Assembly (NCBI GenBank): GCA_015179025.1
Contig: WHUX01000122.1
Span: 62,001 to 126,000 of the forward strand
Direction: 5' to 3'
DNA: 64,000 nucleotides
Source of the DNA: Terfezia claveryi
Taxonomy: Eukaryota > Ascomycota > Pezizomycetes > Pezizales > Pezizaceae
Below are positions 44,940 through 55,531 of the stretch, piece by piece. The notes under the pieces were generated by a model. It was not told where the DNA came from. It did not search any database and saw nothing but the letters and a program-made list of their open reading frames with translations. The stretch's first letter is position 1. Each line of letters begins with the position of its first letter. Position numbers and translations under genes: made by a program.

Positions 44940-45526
44940 GGTCCTCATTATCATATTGTATCACAAATCAGTATTCATTCGGCGGTGTCCATGTTTGGGT
45001 GGCTAATGTCAATCAAGAGCTTAATGGGTGTCCTTTACTCATCTCAAGCGCATGAAAGTTGTGAGTTGGTTAATGTTTAGTGGCACCGCCACTAAGGCAG
45101 GGGGTGAGTGTGACAAACACGGATATTTCTTTTTTTAAAGTACTCATATGTGGTCCCAGTAAGGGGGCCATAATGAGTACATGCACTAAGTAATATAATG
45201 CAAATGTGCCAACTATGTGGTTTCCAGTTTCTTTGGCATCTAAAAGCTCATTGTTCTAGTATTGTACGTTTGGCTAGCCTCTGAGAATATGGGGTTTGTC
45301 TTATTGAGTATTAACTATAGGTTATGGCTCGTACCGTACCTATTTCACGAGGTACAAATCTCAGTCACCTACACAATGAGCTAATCCAAAGGATTATCTG
45401 CTCGATCTCTGCCAGAACACACTTAGTGCAATTGGTCAGTCATAAGGAAATGCGAGGAACTCAGAATGATAGAGTGGGAAACAAATATTCCTCTAATTGG
45501 TAGCATCTACGAAAAAAGCGATCAAG
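44940..45526 (+). pseudogene. HET-domain gene relic, 5' part
   Basis: Nucleotide blocks match the HET gene at 60827-63200 in order: GGCGGTGTCCATGTTTGGGT (about 44983) to 61165, GTGGTTTCCAGT (45221) to 61433, GAGGTACAAATCTCAGTCAC (45349) to 61590, and ACTCAGAATGATAGAGTGGG to 61757. Stops and small gaps are frequent. The relic ends at SIYEKSDQ, exactly at the TA that borders the pogo-like element. The matching 3' part resumes at 53881. Confidence 0.8.
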
Positions 45527-45829
45527 TACCGTATTAATTCACAAGTAAGAATGCTGTCTTAGTACAAATGGGCAGTCGGAGGGGCCTTGAATTTACTGTC
45601 TTATATACCATACTAGCTTAAATATGAGATACCATTCACAACCTAGTAGTGATCAGCTACTGTCTTATGTCCAGTATCTAAGATATGTAGCATGCCAACC
45701 TCCTCAGCCCTTCAATTGGCCCCAGTCTTAACCCCTTACAACTATCATAGCTACAACCTATATCAGCTGAATCATTAAAGCCTAGGCAATATCACCAATA
45801 TCCCTCCTACCTTATAAGAGATACTAAAA

Positions 45830-47128
45830 TATACTGAAAAAGACCTGCAGGTAGCTATAAAGCATGCTTGAGTAGAACTAGACATATCTATTATATAAAT
45901 AGCTGAGCTGTATAGAGTTGAGCAGCAAACACTACACCAAAGGCTGCTGGAGATACACCAAGAGAGGTCTACAGCTCATTGTAATAAGCAATTGCTCTCT
46001 CTTGGTAATGAGAAAGCAATTGCAGGTGATGTAGGAATAATGGCTGATATAGGATTTATTAAATCATACCCTTTTACAGCAAATGGTACAGGATATTATT
46101 AATGAGAGGCTGATACTATAGCAAGGCTACGGAGAGGGTATTACAGGCCCTCGAGAGTCAACCAGCAACCCCTAGAATCAACAAGAATAATGTATATAAT
46201 GACAAGGTGCAATTATCTGTCTTCTGCCTTCTAATGATACCTCCTCTACCAGTACCCCCCTACCAGTATCTCCCCTACCAGTACCCTCCACATTTATATT
46301 GTAGGCATCAACTGGGTTAATAAGTTTCTTGATCATAACTCGGAGTTCAAAAAAGTCTTTATTCGATATCAGGAGAGAGTATAGGCAGCTGCATCAAATG
46401 ACATTAAGCTGCAAGTAGATTTTCTCCGAAAACTTGCTAATCTCATATGCTAGAAACAGATATATCAAGAGAATATATAGAATTGTGATAAGAAAGGTAT
46501 AACTATGAGCTGGAATAGTACTCAGACAATATTTATTATATATGCTAAAGGTCAAGCTACTGCAATAACTAAAGGTTCTTATGAGTTTTGCAGTATCTTG
46601 GAGACTGTTAGTGCTAGTAGAACAGTTATTCTACCCTTCATTGTATGGCAAGGAAAGTCCTATCAGTAATCTTATTATCCAGAAGGCAGCCTACTAGTAG
46701 AAGCTATATTTATAGTCTCTGAGAGTGAGTATATGGATGATGAGCTAGGGTTGAGATATATAGTTGAGTACTTTGAACCTTATACTTAGGTTGAAGCCTC
46801 TCACTATCTTATTGTAGATAGTCATTCTTAATATATTGTATAGAAGGTAGTGAAGTATGCACTAGATCATAATATTCATATGATTTACCTTCTATCAAAG
46901 TCTACATATTTCCTATAACCCCTTAATATAGAGTGTTTTGAAGTTCTGCAAAAGGTGTATAAGAAAAACCTCAGTTCATAGCTTTAGTAAAATCCATTTC
47001 AAGTTCTCTCAAAACTATTATTTCTTAAGATCCTTAAAATAATTTAAAATGATATTTATACTAAAGATTATCTTCTTAGAGTATGGAGAAAATTCCACTG
47101 CTAGCCAATCGACCACGACTTCAAACCG
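45830..47128 (+). pseudogene. Pogo-like transposase: helix-turn-helix and DDE_1 core
   Basis: The translation is broken by many TAG/TGA codons but retains order: QQTLHQRLLEIHQERS, then VGINWVNKFLDHNSEFKKVF (CENP-B-type DNA-binding helix), SRTVILPFIVWQGKSYQ, VEASHYLIVDSHS, NIHMIYLLSKSTYFL-stop-PLNIECFEVL, the last matching the PSHSTHLLQPLDVxxF block of DDE_1 transposases. The frame ends at FKPLI at the MULE insertion and continues beyond it. Confidence 0.75.
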
Positions 47129-47138
47129 CTTATATATA

Positions 47139-48640
47139 GAGAAAACGTTTGTATTGCCACTAGAAATTGTAAGACTTATATAAATTGCCACTGACTTTAT
47201 GGAACATGTTTGAGATACAGCACTATACCACTCTCTCTACTAGAGTACAACACTATACCAACTCTCTACTAGGCATGACTCTATGCAAAATATGTAGCTC
47301 AGCCAATGTGCTCATACAACACCACTCCCGGTCTGGGGCACAAGTAAGTCTCACGTAGATCAGAATCTCTAGCTCTTGCTAATAACAATATTCCAGTCAA
47401 TATTCTAATGCCACTGGCTTTCCGTATGGCAGCAACCCATCCACCGACCACAACCTCCATATACCAGCAACCCCTATCTACCGACCACGACCTCCATATG
47501 CCAGCAACCCCCATCTACTGACCATGACCTCTATATGCCAGCAACCTCTATAGGACGCGACCTCCATATGCCAGCAACCTCCATATAGCAGCGACCTCTA
47601 TATGGCAGTGACCTCTATATGGCAGCAACCTCCGTATGGCAGTAACCCCCATATACCACCGACCCCTATAGGACAGCGACCTCCATATGGCAGCGACCTC
47701 TATATGACAGTGACCTCCATATAGTAGCAACCTCCATATGGCAGTGACCTCTATATGGTAGCGACCTCTATATGGCAGCGACCTTTATATGCCAGCAACC
47801 TCCATATAGCAGCGACCTCTATATGGCAGCAACCTCTATATACTAGCGACCCCCGTATGGTAGCGACCTCCATATGGCAGTAACCTCTATATGGCAGCGA
47901 CCTCCATATGCATCAGGAAAGAAAATAGTTTGTCTCTAGTGTCTCTAGAGACAGTATTGCCACTGGAGACAAGGTGTGTCTCCACGATTGGCAGAATGTC
48001 TCCCAGTGTCTCCAGGAGACACTGGGAGACACTGGGAGACACATGGGAGACACTCAGGAGACACTTAGGAGACATAAAAGACACAAAAGACACCAGAGAC
48101 AACCTTGTCTCCTGGAGACACCACCTGGCGTCCCGATGCCACTTTTTTCTTGCTGATATGCCAGCAACCTCCATATAGTAGCGACCTCTATATGGCAGCG
48201 ATTTCTATATGGCAGCGACCTCTATATAGCAGTGACCTCCATATGCCAGCAACCTCCATATGACAGCGACCTCTATATAGCAGTAACCTCTATATGGCAG
48301 TGACCTCCATATGGCAGCGACCTCCATATGACAGTAACCCCTATATACTACCGACTCCTATAGGACAGTGACCTCCATATACCAGCAACCTCCGTATGGC
48401 AGCGACCTCCATATGCCAACAACCTCCGTATAGCAGCAACCTCTATATGGCAGCGATGTCTATATAGCAGTGACCTCTATATGCCAGCAACCTCCATATG
48501 GCAGTGACCTCTATATGGCAGTGACCTCTATATGGCAGTGACGTTTATATGGCAGCGACCTCTATATGCCAGCAACCTCTATAGGACGCAACTTCTATAG
48601 AGCAGCAACCTTAATATAGCAGTGACCTTAACGGCTACCT
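47139..48640. repeat. MULE left terminal inverted repeat with 17-bp satellite
   Basis: Unique outer part to about 47400, matching 51620-51926 inverted. Then many copies of a 17-bp unit, typically GCAGCGACCTCTATATG with C/T variants. An insert of 245 bp interrupts it at 47911. Confidence 0.85.
47911..48155. mobile_element. MITE-like 245-bp insert rich in GTCTC/GAGAC
   Basis: Flanked by ATATG on both sides (47906-47910, 48156-48160), although this string also occurs in every satellite unit. The ends CATCAGGAAAGAAA and CTTTTTTCTTGCTG are roughly inverted. The interior has multiple GGAGACA/TGTCTCC blocks (for example CTGGGAGACACTGGGAGACA at about 48017), giving strong hairpin potential. No coding. 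Confidence 0.6.
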
Positions 48641-48741
48641 TTGCTTCCTGAAGTCTAGTTAATATTCTTATTAATTATAAACAATATAAGCCTACTCCTC
48701 TGTACACTTCCTTCGGTTATGCCTATATTGTCCATATAAGC

Positions 48742-50580
48742 TCACTCCTCTGTACACTTCCTTCGGTTATGCCCATATTGTCCACATAAGCTACAAGATT
48801 GACTACCTGCCCCTTTAGCTGGTGCTACTTCTGTATTATTCAATGAAGCTTGAGCCTTAGAAATCTGTCGCCTAGACTCTCCTGGTACCATGCGCTTCAA
48901 TTTAGGCCGACCCATTGCCTTGCATTCAGCTTCGGATGCAACAACCGGTACCAACACTACTGCACTTGTGCAATTTGCTTTGACTTCCGTGAGTGAAACT
49001 GGTAACAAGTTTTGTTGATAGGTTCGCTACCAGGCAAGTGCAGTAAAATAGTATGGGATATAATCTCATAGATTTGCATTAGAAATGAGAGCTTGTAATA
49101 CAAAAATTAAACTAAAGGCATGTCCACAAAGAATACCATTTTCTTGAAAATGGCTACAAGTACAAATTCGATTTTGCAAGTTGGTGATAAAGATCTTTTG
49201 GTTGCTTTGAGTGACCAAACCGGATGTATCTGAACTAAGTTGAATGGTATTTGACTTAGCCCAACGTTGATTTGCTTGAAGCTGCCAATATGCAAAATTG
49301 GTATAGATTTATGGGCCTAACATAAGAGCTTTGAGATAGCATTTAGCTCTGTAATCCATAACATAATGCCAAATTGCATCAAGTAGGTCTAAAATAGGCA
49401 ACTCTCAATGTTCTTTAAACACCTTATTTGTTGCTTCAATAACATTAGATGTTTTATGCCTATAAAATGGACCGGGATAAAATGCAGTAACCCAGAGCTT
49501 TTGGTCAACACTCTTAAGATATGTTGCAGCACTAATATTAAACTCCTCGAGTTTGGCCTTTTCTCTAGTATACTTATCAATACTTTTAGCATTTGTAATT
49601 GCCCAAAAGTATGGAGCTATCGTATTTGAATACCACTTGCAAACATTGCCTAAATAGGAAATATTAGCATATGTCTTAGAAGACCTATTGATTAGCAGAA
49701 ACATTACCCTTTAAGTGAAAGTAGTAAATTAAAGTATCGATTGTTTCTCCATAAACAGTTGATTTAGCTATCAATAACCCCTTATCCCGATTACTAATCA
49801 GTGTCATTCCAATAGATTGTGGTATAGCATATTTTAAATGTGTCAAAAACCAAGTCTATGACTCGGTATTTTCACTTTCCACTACTGCCCATACTAATGG
49901 TAAATTTTTACCATTACTATCAATCCCGACAGCCAACAATAATATTTGTACAAAATAAGCCTTTAGAAAAGTTCTATCTATTGCCATAAATTTTCGCATA
50001 TGGGAAAATGACTCTTGTGATTGTTGTGGGCAAATAAAAATCTAGCAAAATATATTATGTGATTTAACATCCGAGTCCGAATTCTTAAAATCTAACTGAA
50101 TATAGATATTAGGATGTTTGGCTTGTAAAGTTGCAGTATAGGAAGTAATTTGCTAGAATTGCTGCAGTTGATGTTCATGTCGGTCTTGAATCAGAGCCAT
50201 CTTCACTAGCCAGGCTGATTGGTAGGAGGTAGACTGAGAATAATCCATGCGAATTCAATCCACAATTTCCTGAACTTTTATAGCTTTGGTAATAAATAGA
50301 TGCTTAGGTACAACTCGATGGAGCCAAACTTATTGGTTTGCTAGTGCTGGTAGAGTAGTACTACTACTACCAATACCAGCACAAGTATGTTGAGTGTGTA
50401 AAGATTTGACTTCAATCTTATTATCCGAATTATAAGAAGCAAATAACTGCCATAAGCAACCACTTGCACTATGTTGACATATATAGTATACCCGTAGCTT
50501 ATTTTTTTTTGATACTTGAAAATCAAACTGCATTGACATAGCCCAATCTTCTAGTTCTATGCGAAGCTCTTCCTATGTCA
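48742..50580 (-). pseudogene. MULE transposase with SWIM domain (degenerate)
   Basis: From about 50580: an N-terminal zinc-binding domain (YYICQHSASGCLWQLFAS ... HTQHTC), then the MULE catalytic region with FMAIDRTFLKAYF (first Asp, about 49980), LLLAVGIDSNGKNLPLVWAV, TLISNRDKGLL (second Asp, about 49785) and a helical stretch. A SWIM zinc finger follows at about 49130-49200 (Cys-x-Cys-x-HFQENGILCGH). The C-terminus is a zinc knuckle (CSLCGQYGHNRRKC, 48748-48790) after GRPKLKRMVPGESRRQ. In-frame stops (for example near 50330, 50045, 49858 and 49410) disable the gene. TAG at a Trp codon (CCA to CTA on the other strand) explains some. Confidence 0.85.
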
Positions 50581-50989
50581 TAAACTATTATCCAATTATA
50601 ATTGCTATTGCAAATAACTATAAATATTATGGTTAAAATATAATCAAGAAACTTATCATAGGAAAAACTAACCTATGCCAATAGACTCAAGCAATAACAG
50701 CGGTAGACTAAGATCACAGTAGTAGACAAAGGGTTATAGGAGCAAAGGAAGGCCGCAAAAGTAGAGGAAGGCCATGGAAGTAGAGAAAGGCCATGGAAGT
50801 AGAAAATCAGAATAAGAGAAAACAATAGGAAGAAAGAATGAAGTATTTAAAATAAGGAATAAAATGAGCCCAAAACATATTAAATTAATATCATTAAGTA
50901 TAGTAGATCTACAGTCAAAGAGCAAGTCTGAGTTCGGAGAACAAATATAAGGGTGGTAAGTAGACATAACATGAGCTATAGGAGCCGGC

Positions 50990-51926
50990 CTGAATTACCT
51001 GAACTGGCTGGTAGTGTTTGAGGTTGCCAGTATATAGAGGTCACTACTGAGGTCTGTAGCCTATAGAGATTAGTGGCCTATAGGGTTGGTGTCTTATGGA
51101 GGTCAATGGCCTATGGAGGTCAGTAGTATATGGGGGTTGCTCCCATACGGAGGTTGCTGGCATATGGAGGTCACTGCCATATAGACGTCACTGCTATATA
51201 GACATCGCTGCCATATAGAGGTTGCTGCCATATAGAGGTTGCTGCCATATAGAGGTTGCTGGCATACGGAGGTCACTGCCATATGGAGGTCACTGTCCTA
51301 TAGGGTCGGTAGTATATGGGGGTTACTGCCATATAGAGGTCGCTACCATATAGAGGTCACTACTATATAGAGGTCACTACCATATGGTAGCGACCACCAT
51401 ATAGAGGTCGCTGCCATATAGAGGTCACTGCCATATGGAGGTCGCTGCCATATAGAGGTCGCTACCATACAGAGGTCACTGCCATATAGAGGTCGCTGCC
51501 ATATAGAGGTCACTGCCATATAGAAATCACTGCCATATAGAGGTTGCTGTCCTATAGGGGTTGGTGGTATATAGGGGTTACTGCCATACAGAGGTCACTG
51601 CCATATGGAGGTTATGGTCGGTGGATAGGTTGCTGCCATACGGAAAGCCAGTAGCATTAGAATATTGACTGGAATATTGTTATTAGCAAGAGCTAGAGAT
51701 TCGGATATGCATGAAACTTACTTATGCCCCAGACCGGGAGTGGTGTTGCATGAGTGCATTGGCTGAGCTACATATTTTGCATAGAGTCATGCCTAGCAGA
51801 GAGTTGGTATAGTGTTGTACTCTAGTAGAGAGAGTAGTATAGCACTGTATCTAAAACATGTTCCATAAAGTCAGTGGCAATTCATATAAGTCTCACAATT
51901 TCTAGTGGCAATACAAACATTTTCTC
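50990..51926. repeat. MULE right terminal inverted repeat with 17-bp satellite
   Basis: Array of the inverse unit (CATATAGAGGTCGCTGC) followed by the outer unique sequence. It has fewer units than the left arm. Confidence 0.85.
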
Positions 51927-51936
51927 CTTATATATA

Positions 51937-53100
51937 ATATCTCAAATAATGTCTTAGCTAATAAAATTCGAGCATTTGATACCTCTGGTCAGCTTTGTAT
52001 ACTCTCCCAATAAGTTGAAGATATCATTTAGTCAAAATTAGATTTTGATAAGAAGGAGTGAGTATTTAAGCTTATTGACTTTGCTGGCAAAAAAGTTGCA
52101 AAATATAGAGATATTATCCTTCATACTGATACATTTAGCAGGCTTTAAGATGGAAAGGTATGTCAAATAAAGAAAGGAAAGAAGTGTATTGGGGAAGCTC
52201 AAATACTAATATATAAGTATATTAATGATAGCATCAAGAAGATTATGGAGGAAGAGGCAAAAAAGCTTGCAAAGCAGTAGGCATCAGCAGAAAAGAAGCG
52301 AATTGCAGATAAGAGAAAGGCTATATGAGATGCTCTTGAGAAGTAATGTAAGGCTAATCTTAAGAGATATATAGAGATTGTAATACCTATATGGCAAGCT
52401 GAGTGTATAAACATTGATACTATATAGGCTACTGCCAAGCAAGCTACTGGTAAAAAGTGGTTTACTAGTATGAAAAGCCTACTATACCCTCCTCAACCGA
52501 AATAACCTTTAAAGCTCAAAAGGGGGGGTATTGCAACTGACAATCTTTCTATAGTAGTTAAGAATAAAGTAGAGGAGGAGGTTGAAGGGGAAGCTGATAG
52601 AAAGGGTGAAGGACAGGTTGATAAGGACATTAATGAAGAGGATTTAGTAGATTCTATAAGAAATCTCAAAATTGATTATTTTACTACAGTTAGTACCCTT
52701 ACCTATTATCCTGCTATTCGATCATATTATAGCCTTCTCTTACCAAATTAATCTGACATTAATATAGATGCATAGTTAAAGTATTCATATAGTTATGGGC
52801 TTATTAGTATAATATTCAATACATAGGGTTAGAAGAAAGGGTGTGAGAGAAGTTATAGAGTAGCTATATTAGAATAGATGGGTGCTGCAGAATTGGTTAA
52901 TTTTAGTGGAATATAAGGGTAACCATGTTGTAGAGCGTGATTGTTTCCATAATTGTAGATTTAGGCAGAATAGAACTCTCACCAGATGAGTTAGGTATAT
53001 CACGTGGTATTGCCGTGAGGAGGCCTGCAGGGAGGCTTACAGGGATGGATATATGACAGTAGCTGATCACTACTAGGTTGCGAATGGTACCATCTTATAA
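51937..53100 (+). pseudogene. Pogo-like transposase, C-terminal continuation
   Basis: Reads NISNNVLANKIRAFDTSGQL, CILSQ-stop, then a charged coil (MEEEAKKLAKQ-stop-ASAEKKRIADKRKA) and ATAKQATGKKWFTSMKSLLY. This fits the region after the DDE_1 catalytic core (helix and Lys/Glu-rich tail). Stops are TAG/TGA at CAG, TGG or CGA-like sites. Frame agrees with the part left of the MULE. Confidence 0.6.
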
Positions 53101-53139
53101 AAGAATTTCTGAAAAAGAAAAAAGAATTTCCGGAATGAC

Positions 53140-53640
53140 GCCGACAGTGGCATAATTGATATCTAGTTGCACGATCTCCTCTCAGCGTAATCTTAGCATA
53201 TTGAATAGCTTCTTCTTCAGTAATATAGTCTCCCTGCTCATCGTCACTTTCACCTGCCTCCTCCTCAAAATCGGCGAGGCATAACTACCCTCGCAAATGG
53301 GAGAGTGTACTTTCGCATATGAGATACCTGCCAGTTTGAATTCCCAGATGTATTGATTTTTTTCGGACTGGAGTATTCAAAGTGGTTGCTTCTTTTCTAG
53401 CCTCACGAAGCATTGAATTGTCCAATGTCTTGTGCCACATCAGGTCCTTCGGAATCCGCCTTTGATAGTGGTGGAATCTGTGTCCGCTTGCCAGAGTTCT
53501 GCAGTTGCAAAACAGAGGTTGCTCGAGGTTTTGGCTTGTTGTTTGCGCATTGGGTCCAGCACGAGGTGCCAGCGGAATTGACATTGGAACAAGTGATGGT
53601 GATGAGTGTAAGCAACCGGCTGCGCCAGTCTTAGTATACT
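53140..53640 (-). pseudogene. Minus-strand coding remnant inside the pogo-like element
   Basis: The minus frame gives ADFEEEAGESDDEQGDYITE then EEAIQYAKITLRGDR. A diverged copy (FDEEKADGSDDEQGEYITEE) occurs at about 54610-54770. An upstream piece has VLQLQNSGKRTQIPPLSKAD. The matched copies mean it is a conserved coding part of the transposon family, but I cannot name it. Confidence 0.45.
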
Positions 53641-53880
53641 ACTCTCCTATAAGAAAAATTTGTCACGATTCGGTTATCTCGGCCAAGGTTAGGTTGTTAC
53701 CCCTATCTTATACCCTAATACTAATTCTGCCTAAGATATGCAATAGGAGGTGAGTTTACCGTAGGTAGAATTAGTATTAGATTTAGTATCCGGCATTAGT
53801 TTGAGCAGGGGTCTTATTTCTGAGTTTTTGCAGTACTCTGTCCTGCCGAGTGATACTGTTTTTCTTGCGAATCAATACGG

Positions 53881-54010
53881 TATTTGTATTTCTGAGTGGG
53901 CTTGGGAAGCCATTCCAGGATGAACACTGTGACCACGAGTGGCACTGGACATAGCGGGTTTGGACTATGCAGGAAATAAAGGACCCATCTAAGGTGGTTG
54001 TTGATGGGAA
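53881..54010 (+). pseudogene. HET-domain gene relic, 3' part
   Basis: Starts after the pogo-like element and reads VFVFLSGLGKPFQDEHCD, then the counterpart of HWTRRVWTLQE with a stop (CGA-to-TAG type change around 53951). It matches 61827-61950 of the HET gene and directly continues the 5' part at 44940-45526. Similarity fades after about 54000. Confidence 0.8.
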
Positions 54011-54609
54011 AGTTTGAATTCCATGTGCTGGGGGTGCGAAGGGGGGGGGGGGTTCGGATAGATTGGCCAAATAGCTGAGGGCAGTTGAGGCAGTTGGGAC
54101 TTCTGTGACCTCGGAAAACTAGTGGAAGTATCCTTATAAGCCTTTCAGATGTTGTAGCATGAGAATAGCTCAGCTGGGGCACTCACAGGTGTAACAAATA
54201 CTATACCGAGAGAGCAGTTTGCGTATGCGACATTATTTTTGACATTTTGGAGCGCCTATAGCACACCTCTGAAGTTGGCCTATACTGTCTATGCCTAGGG
54301 TAGTTATATAAGGACTTATAGGGATTCTATTTATAATATAAACAGCTATGTATGGGGGAGGGTGGTCGTGGCCTAGGAGGTTTACCGTTGGGGGGAAATG
54401 AAGTCGACGTCGCTGCTAAGATTATCACTTTAGTGAGCTCAGGGCCACTCTGGAGGGGCTACTGATGTGATAATTGAATTCAGTGACTGTAATTAGCCTA
54501 TAGGCACTGCCATTCTATAATATAATAGCATACTGTGAAAATAGTCTAGTTATATCGCTGGATGCAATATTTGGTTGCTATCGATCTTTAGGGTACAATC
54601 AATCTTTAC

Positions 54610-54947
54610 CTAGTTAGGTATATAGATGATATCTAGTTACCCGATCTCCTCCTCAAGGTAATCTTAGCGTATTGAACAGACTCTTCTTCAGTAATATATT
54701 CTCCCTGCTCATCATCACTTCCATCTGCCTTCTCCTCATCGAAAATCTCTAAGGTTGGAACCTTCATATTCTGTGTCCGCTTGCCAGAATTCTGCAGCTG
54801 CAAAACAGAGGTTGCTCGAAGTTTACCACACTACAGTCCTGTATGAAAAATTTGCTCTCTAATACACGATTCGAACATTCGGCCAAGCTTCTACTGTCCT
54901 GCCGAGTGATACTATACTATAACTGTCTTACTTGCGAATTAATACGG
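54610..54947. mobile_element. Second right-end fragment of the pogo-like family
   Basis: Closes with CTTGCGAATTAATACGG at 54947 followed by TA, matching the right terminus at 53864-53880. Homology extends inward: 54640-54770 matches 53170-53260, and CTGCAGCTGCAAAACAGAGGTTGCTCGA at 54792 matches 53500-53527. A truncated copy whose left end was not found. Confidence 0.75.
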
Positions 54948-54949
54948 TA

Positions 54950-55281
54950 CTTGTAGCTGCCGCTATTGGCCTGTCATAACGGATGATTTGAGGATTATTA
55001 GTATGTTTCATATGGTAAATCTGTCAAAAGGGAATAAATATGCTGGAATAGTGGCTGATATTTTGTTTTCCAGTACCTACATGTTTTTTTTTTTTTTTTT
55101 TTTCTAAAAAAAAAATACCGCAAAAACGCAGACCCCTATCGAACTAATACACGGGTTTAGGTAGAATTAGTTAGTCTCGATCAAGACTAGAATTAGTATT
55201 AGACATAGCAACCCACAGTTGTTCGACCGGGTCTGGTAGATTACCTGTTATATAGTTTTTGGCCTAGCAATGATATATGGT
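54950..55281. other. No gene; poly(T)/poly(A) block
   Basis: A 22-base T run with 10 A after (55086-55117), plus repeats of AGAATTAGTATTAGA shared with about 53770 (55163-55200). No coding. Confidence 0.5.
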
Positions 55282-55286
55282 GGTGC

Positions 55287-55524
55287 TGTAAGGATTATAA
55301 GATCTTAGGATATGAATGTAGATATTGGAGGTTTATTTATGGGAGAGGTGTATTGCTTGATTGATCTATATCTCGGCCTTAAGGGGTTCTAGCAGTCTAT
55401 ATATACATATCTCCTCCGTATTCACACATACTTGTCATATGCCTTCTTATCCACATGCCTCTATGTCCACATGTTGTTGACGTACTCACATGTTTGCATA
55501 TGTATTGGAAGAGTATTTCCTACA
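55287..55524 (-). repeat. 3' LTR of older Copia element (238 bp)
   Basis: Starts TGTAAGG and ends CCTACA on the plus strand. Differs from the 5' LTR in about seven bases, mostly transitions. Confidence 0.92.
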
Positions 55525-55531
55525 CCCTCCT

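Larger units (their letters stand above)
47139..51926 (-). mobile_element. Mutator-like element (MULE), 4,788 bp, with long TIRs
   Basis: Ends are GAGAAAACGTTTGTATTGCC (47139) and the inverse ending ...CAAACATTTTCTC (51926). The flanks carry a perfect 10-bp duplication CTTATATATA (47129-47138, 51927-51936), within the 8-11 bp typical of MULEs. Terminal inverted arms start unique, then run into arrays of a 17-bp repeat (left about 47400-48640, right about 51000-51600). The transposase is on the minus strand at 48742-50580. A 245-bp insert lies in the left arm. Confidence 0.92.
45529..53880 (+). mobile_element. Pogo-like DNA transposon (about 3.55 kb without the nested MULE)
   Basis: Ends are CCGTATTAATTCACAAG (45529) and the inverse CTTGCGAATCAATACGG (ending 53880), an inverted pair of 17 bases with two differences. 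Each side has TA (45527-45528, 53881-53882), the duplication expected for Tc1/mariner/pogo elements. Inside are remnants of a CENP-B-type helix-turn-helix and a DDE_1 transposase, interrupted by a MULE at 47139-51926. Confidence 0.85.

Noticed and set aside
48000..48160. Gene in the GTCTC-rich insert (95-codon frames on both strands)
   Set aside because: Both frames come from the palindromic repeat and no start or domain supports either.
47400..51650. CRISPR-like array of short repeats
   Set aside because: The 17-bp units are contiguous without unique spacers, occur inverted in both MULE arms and are in a eukaryotic genome.
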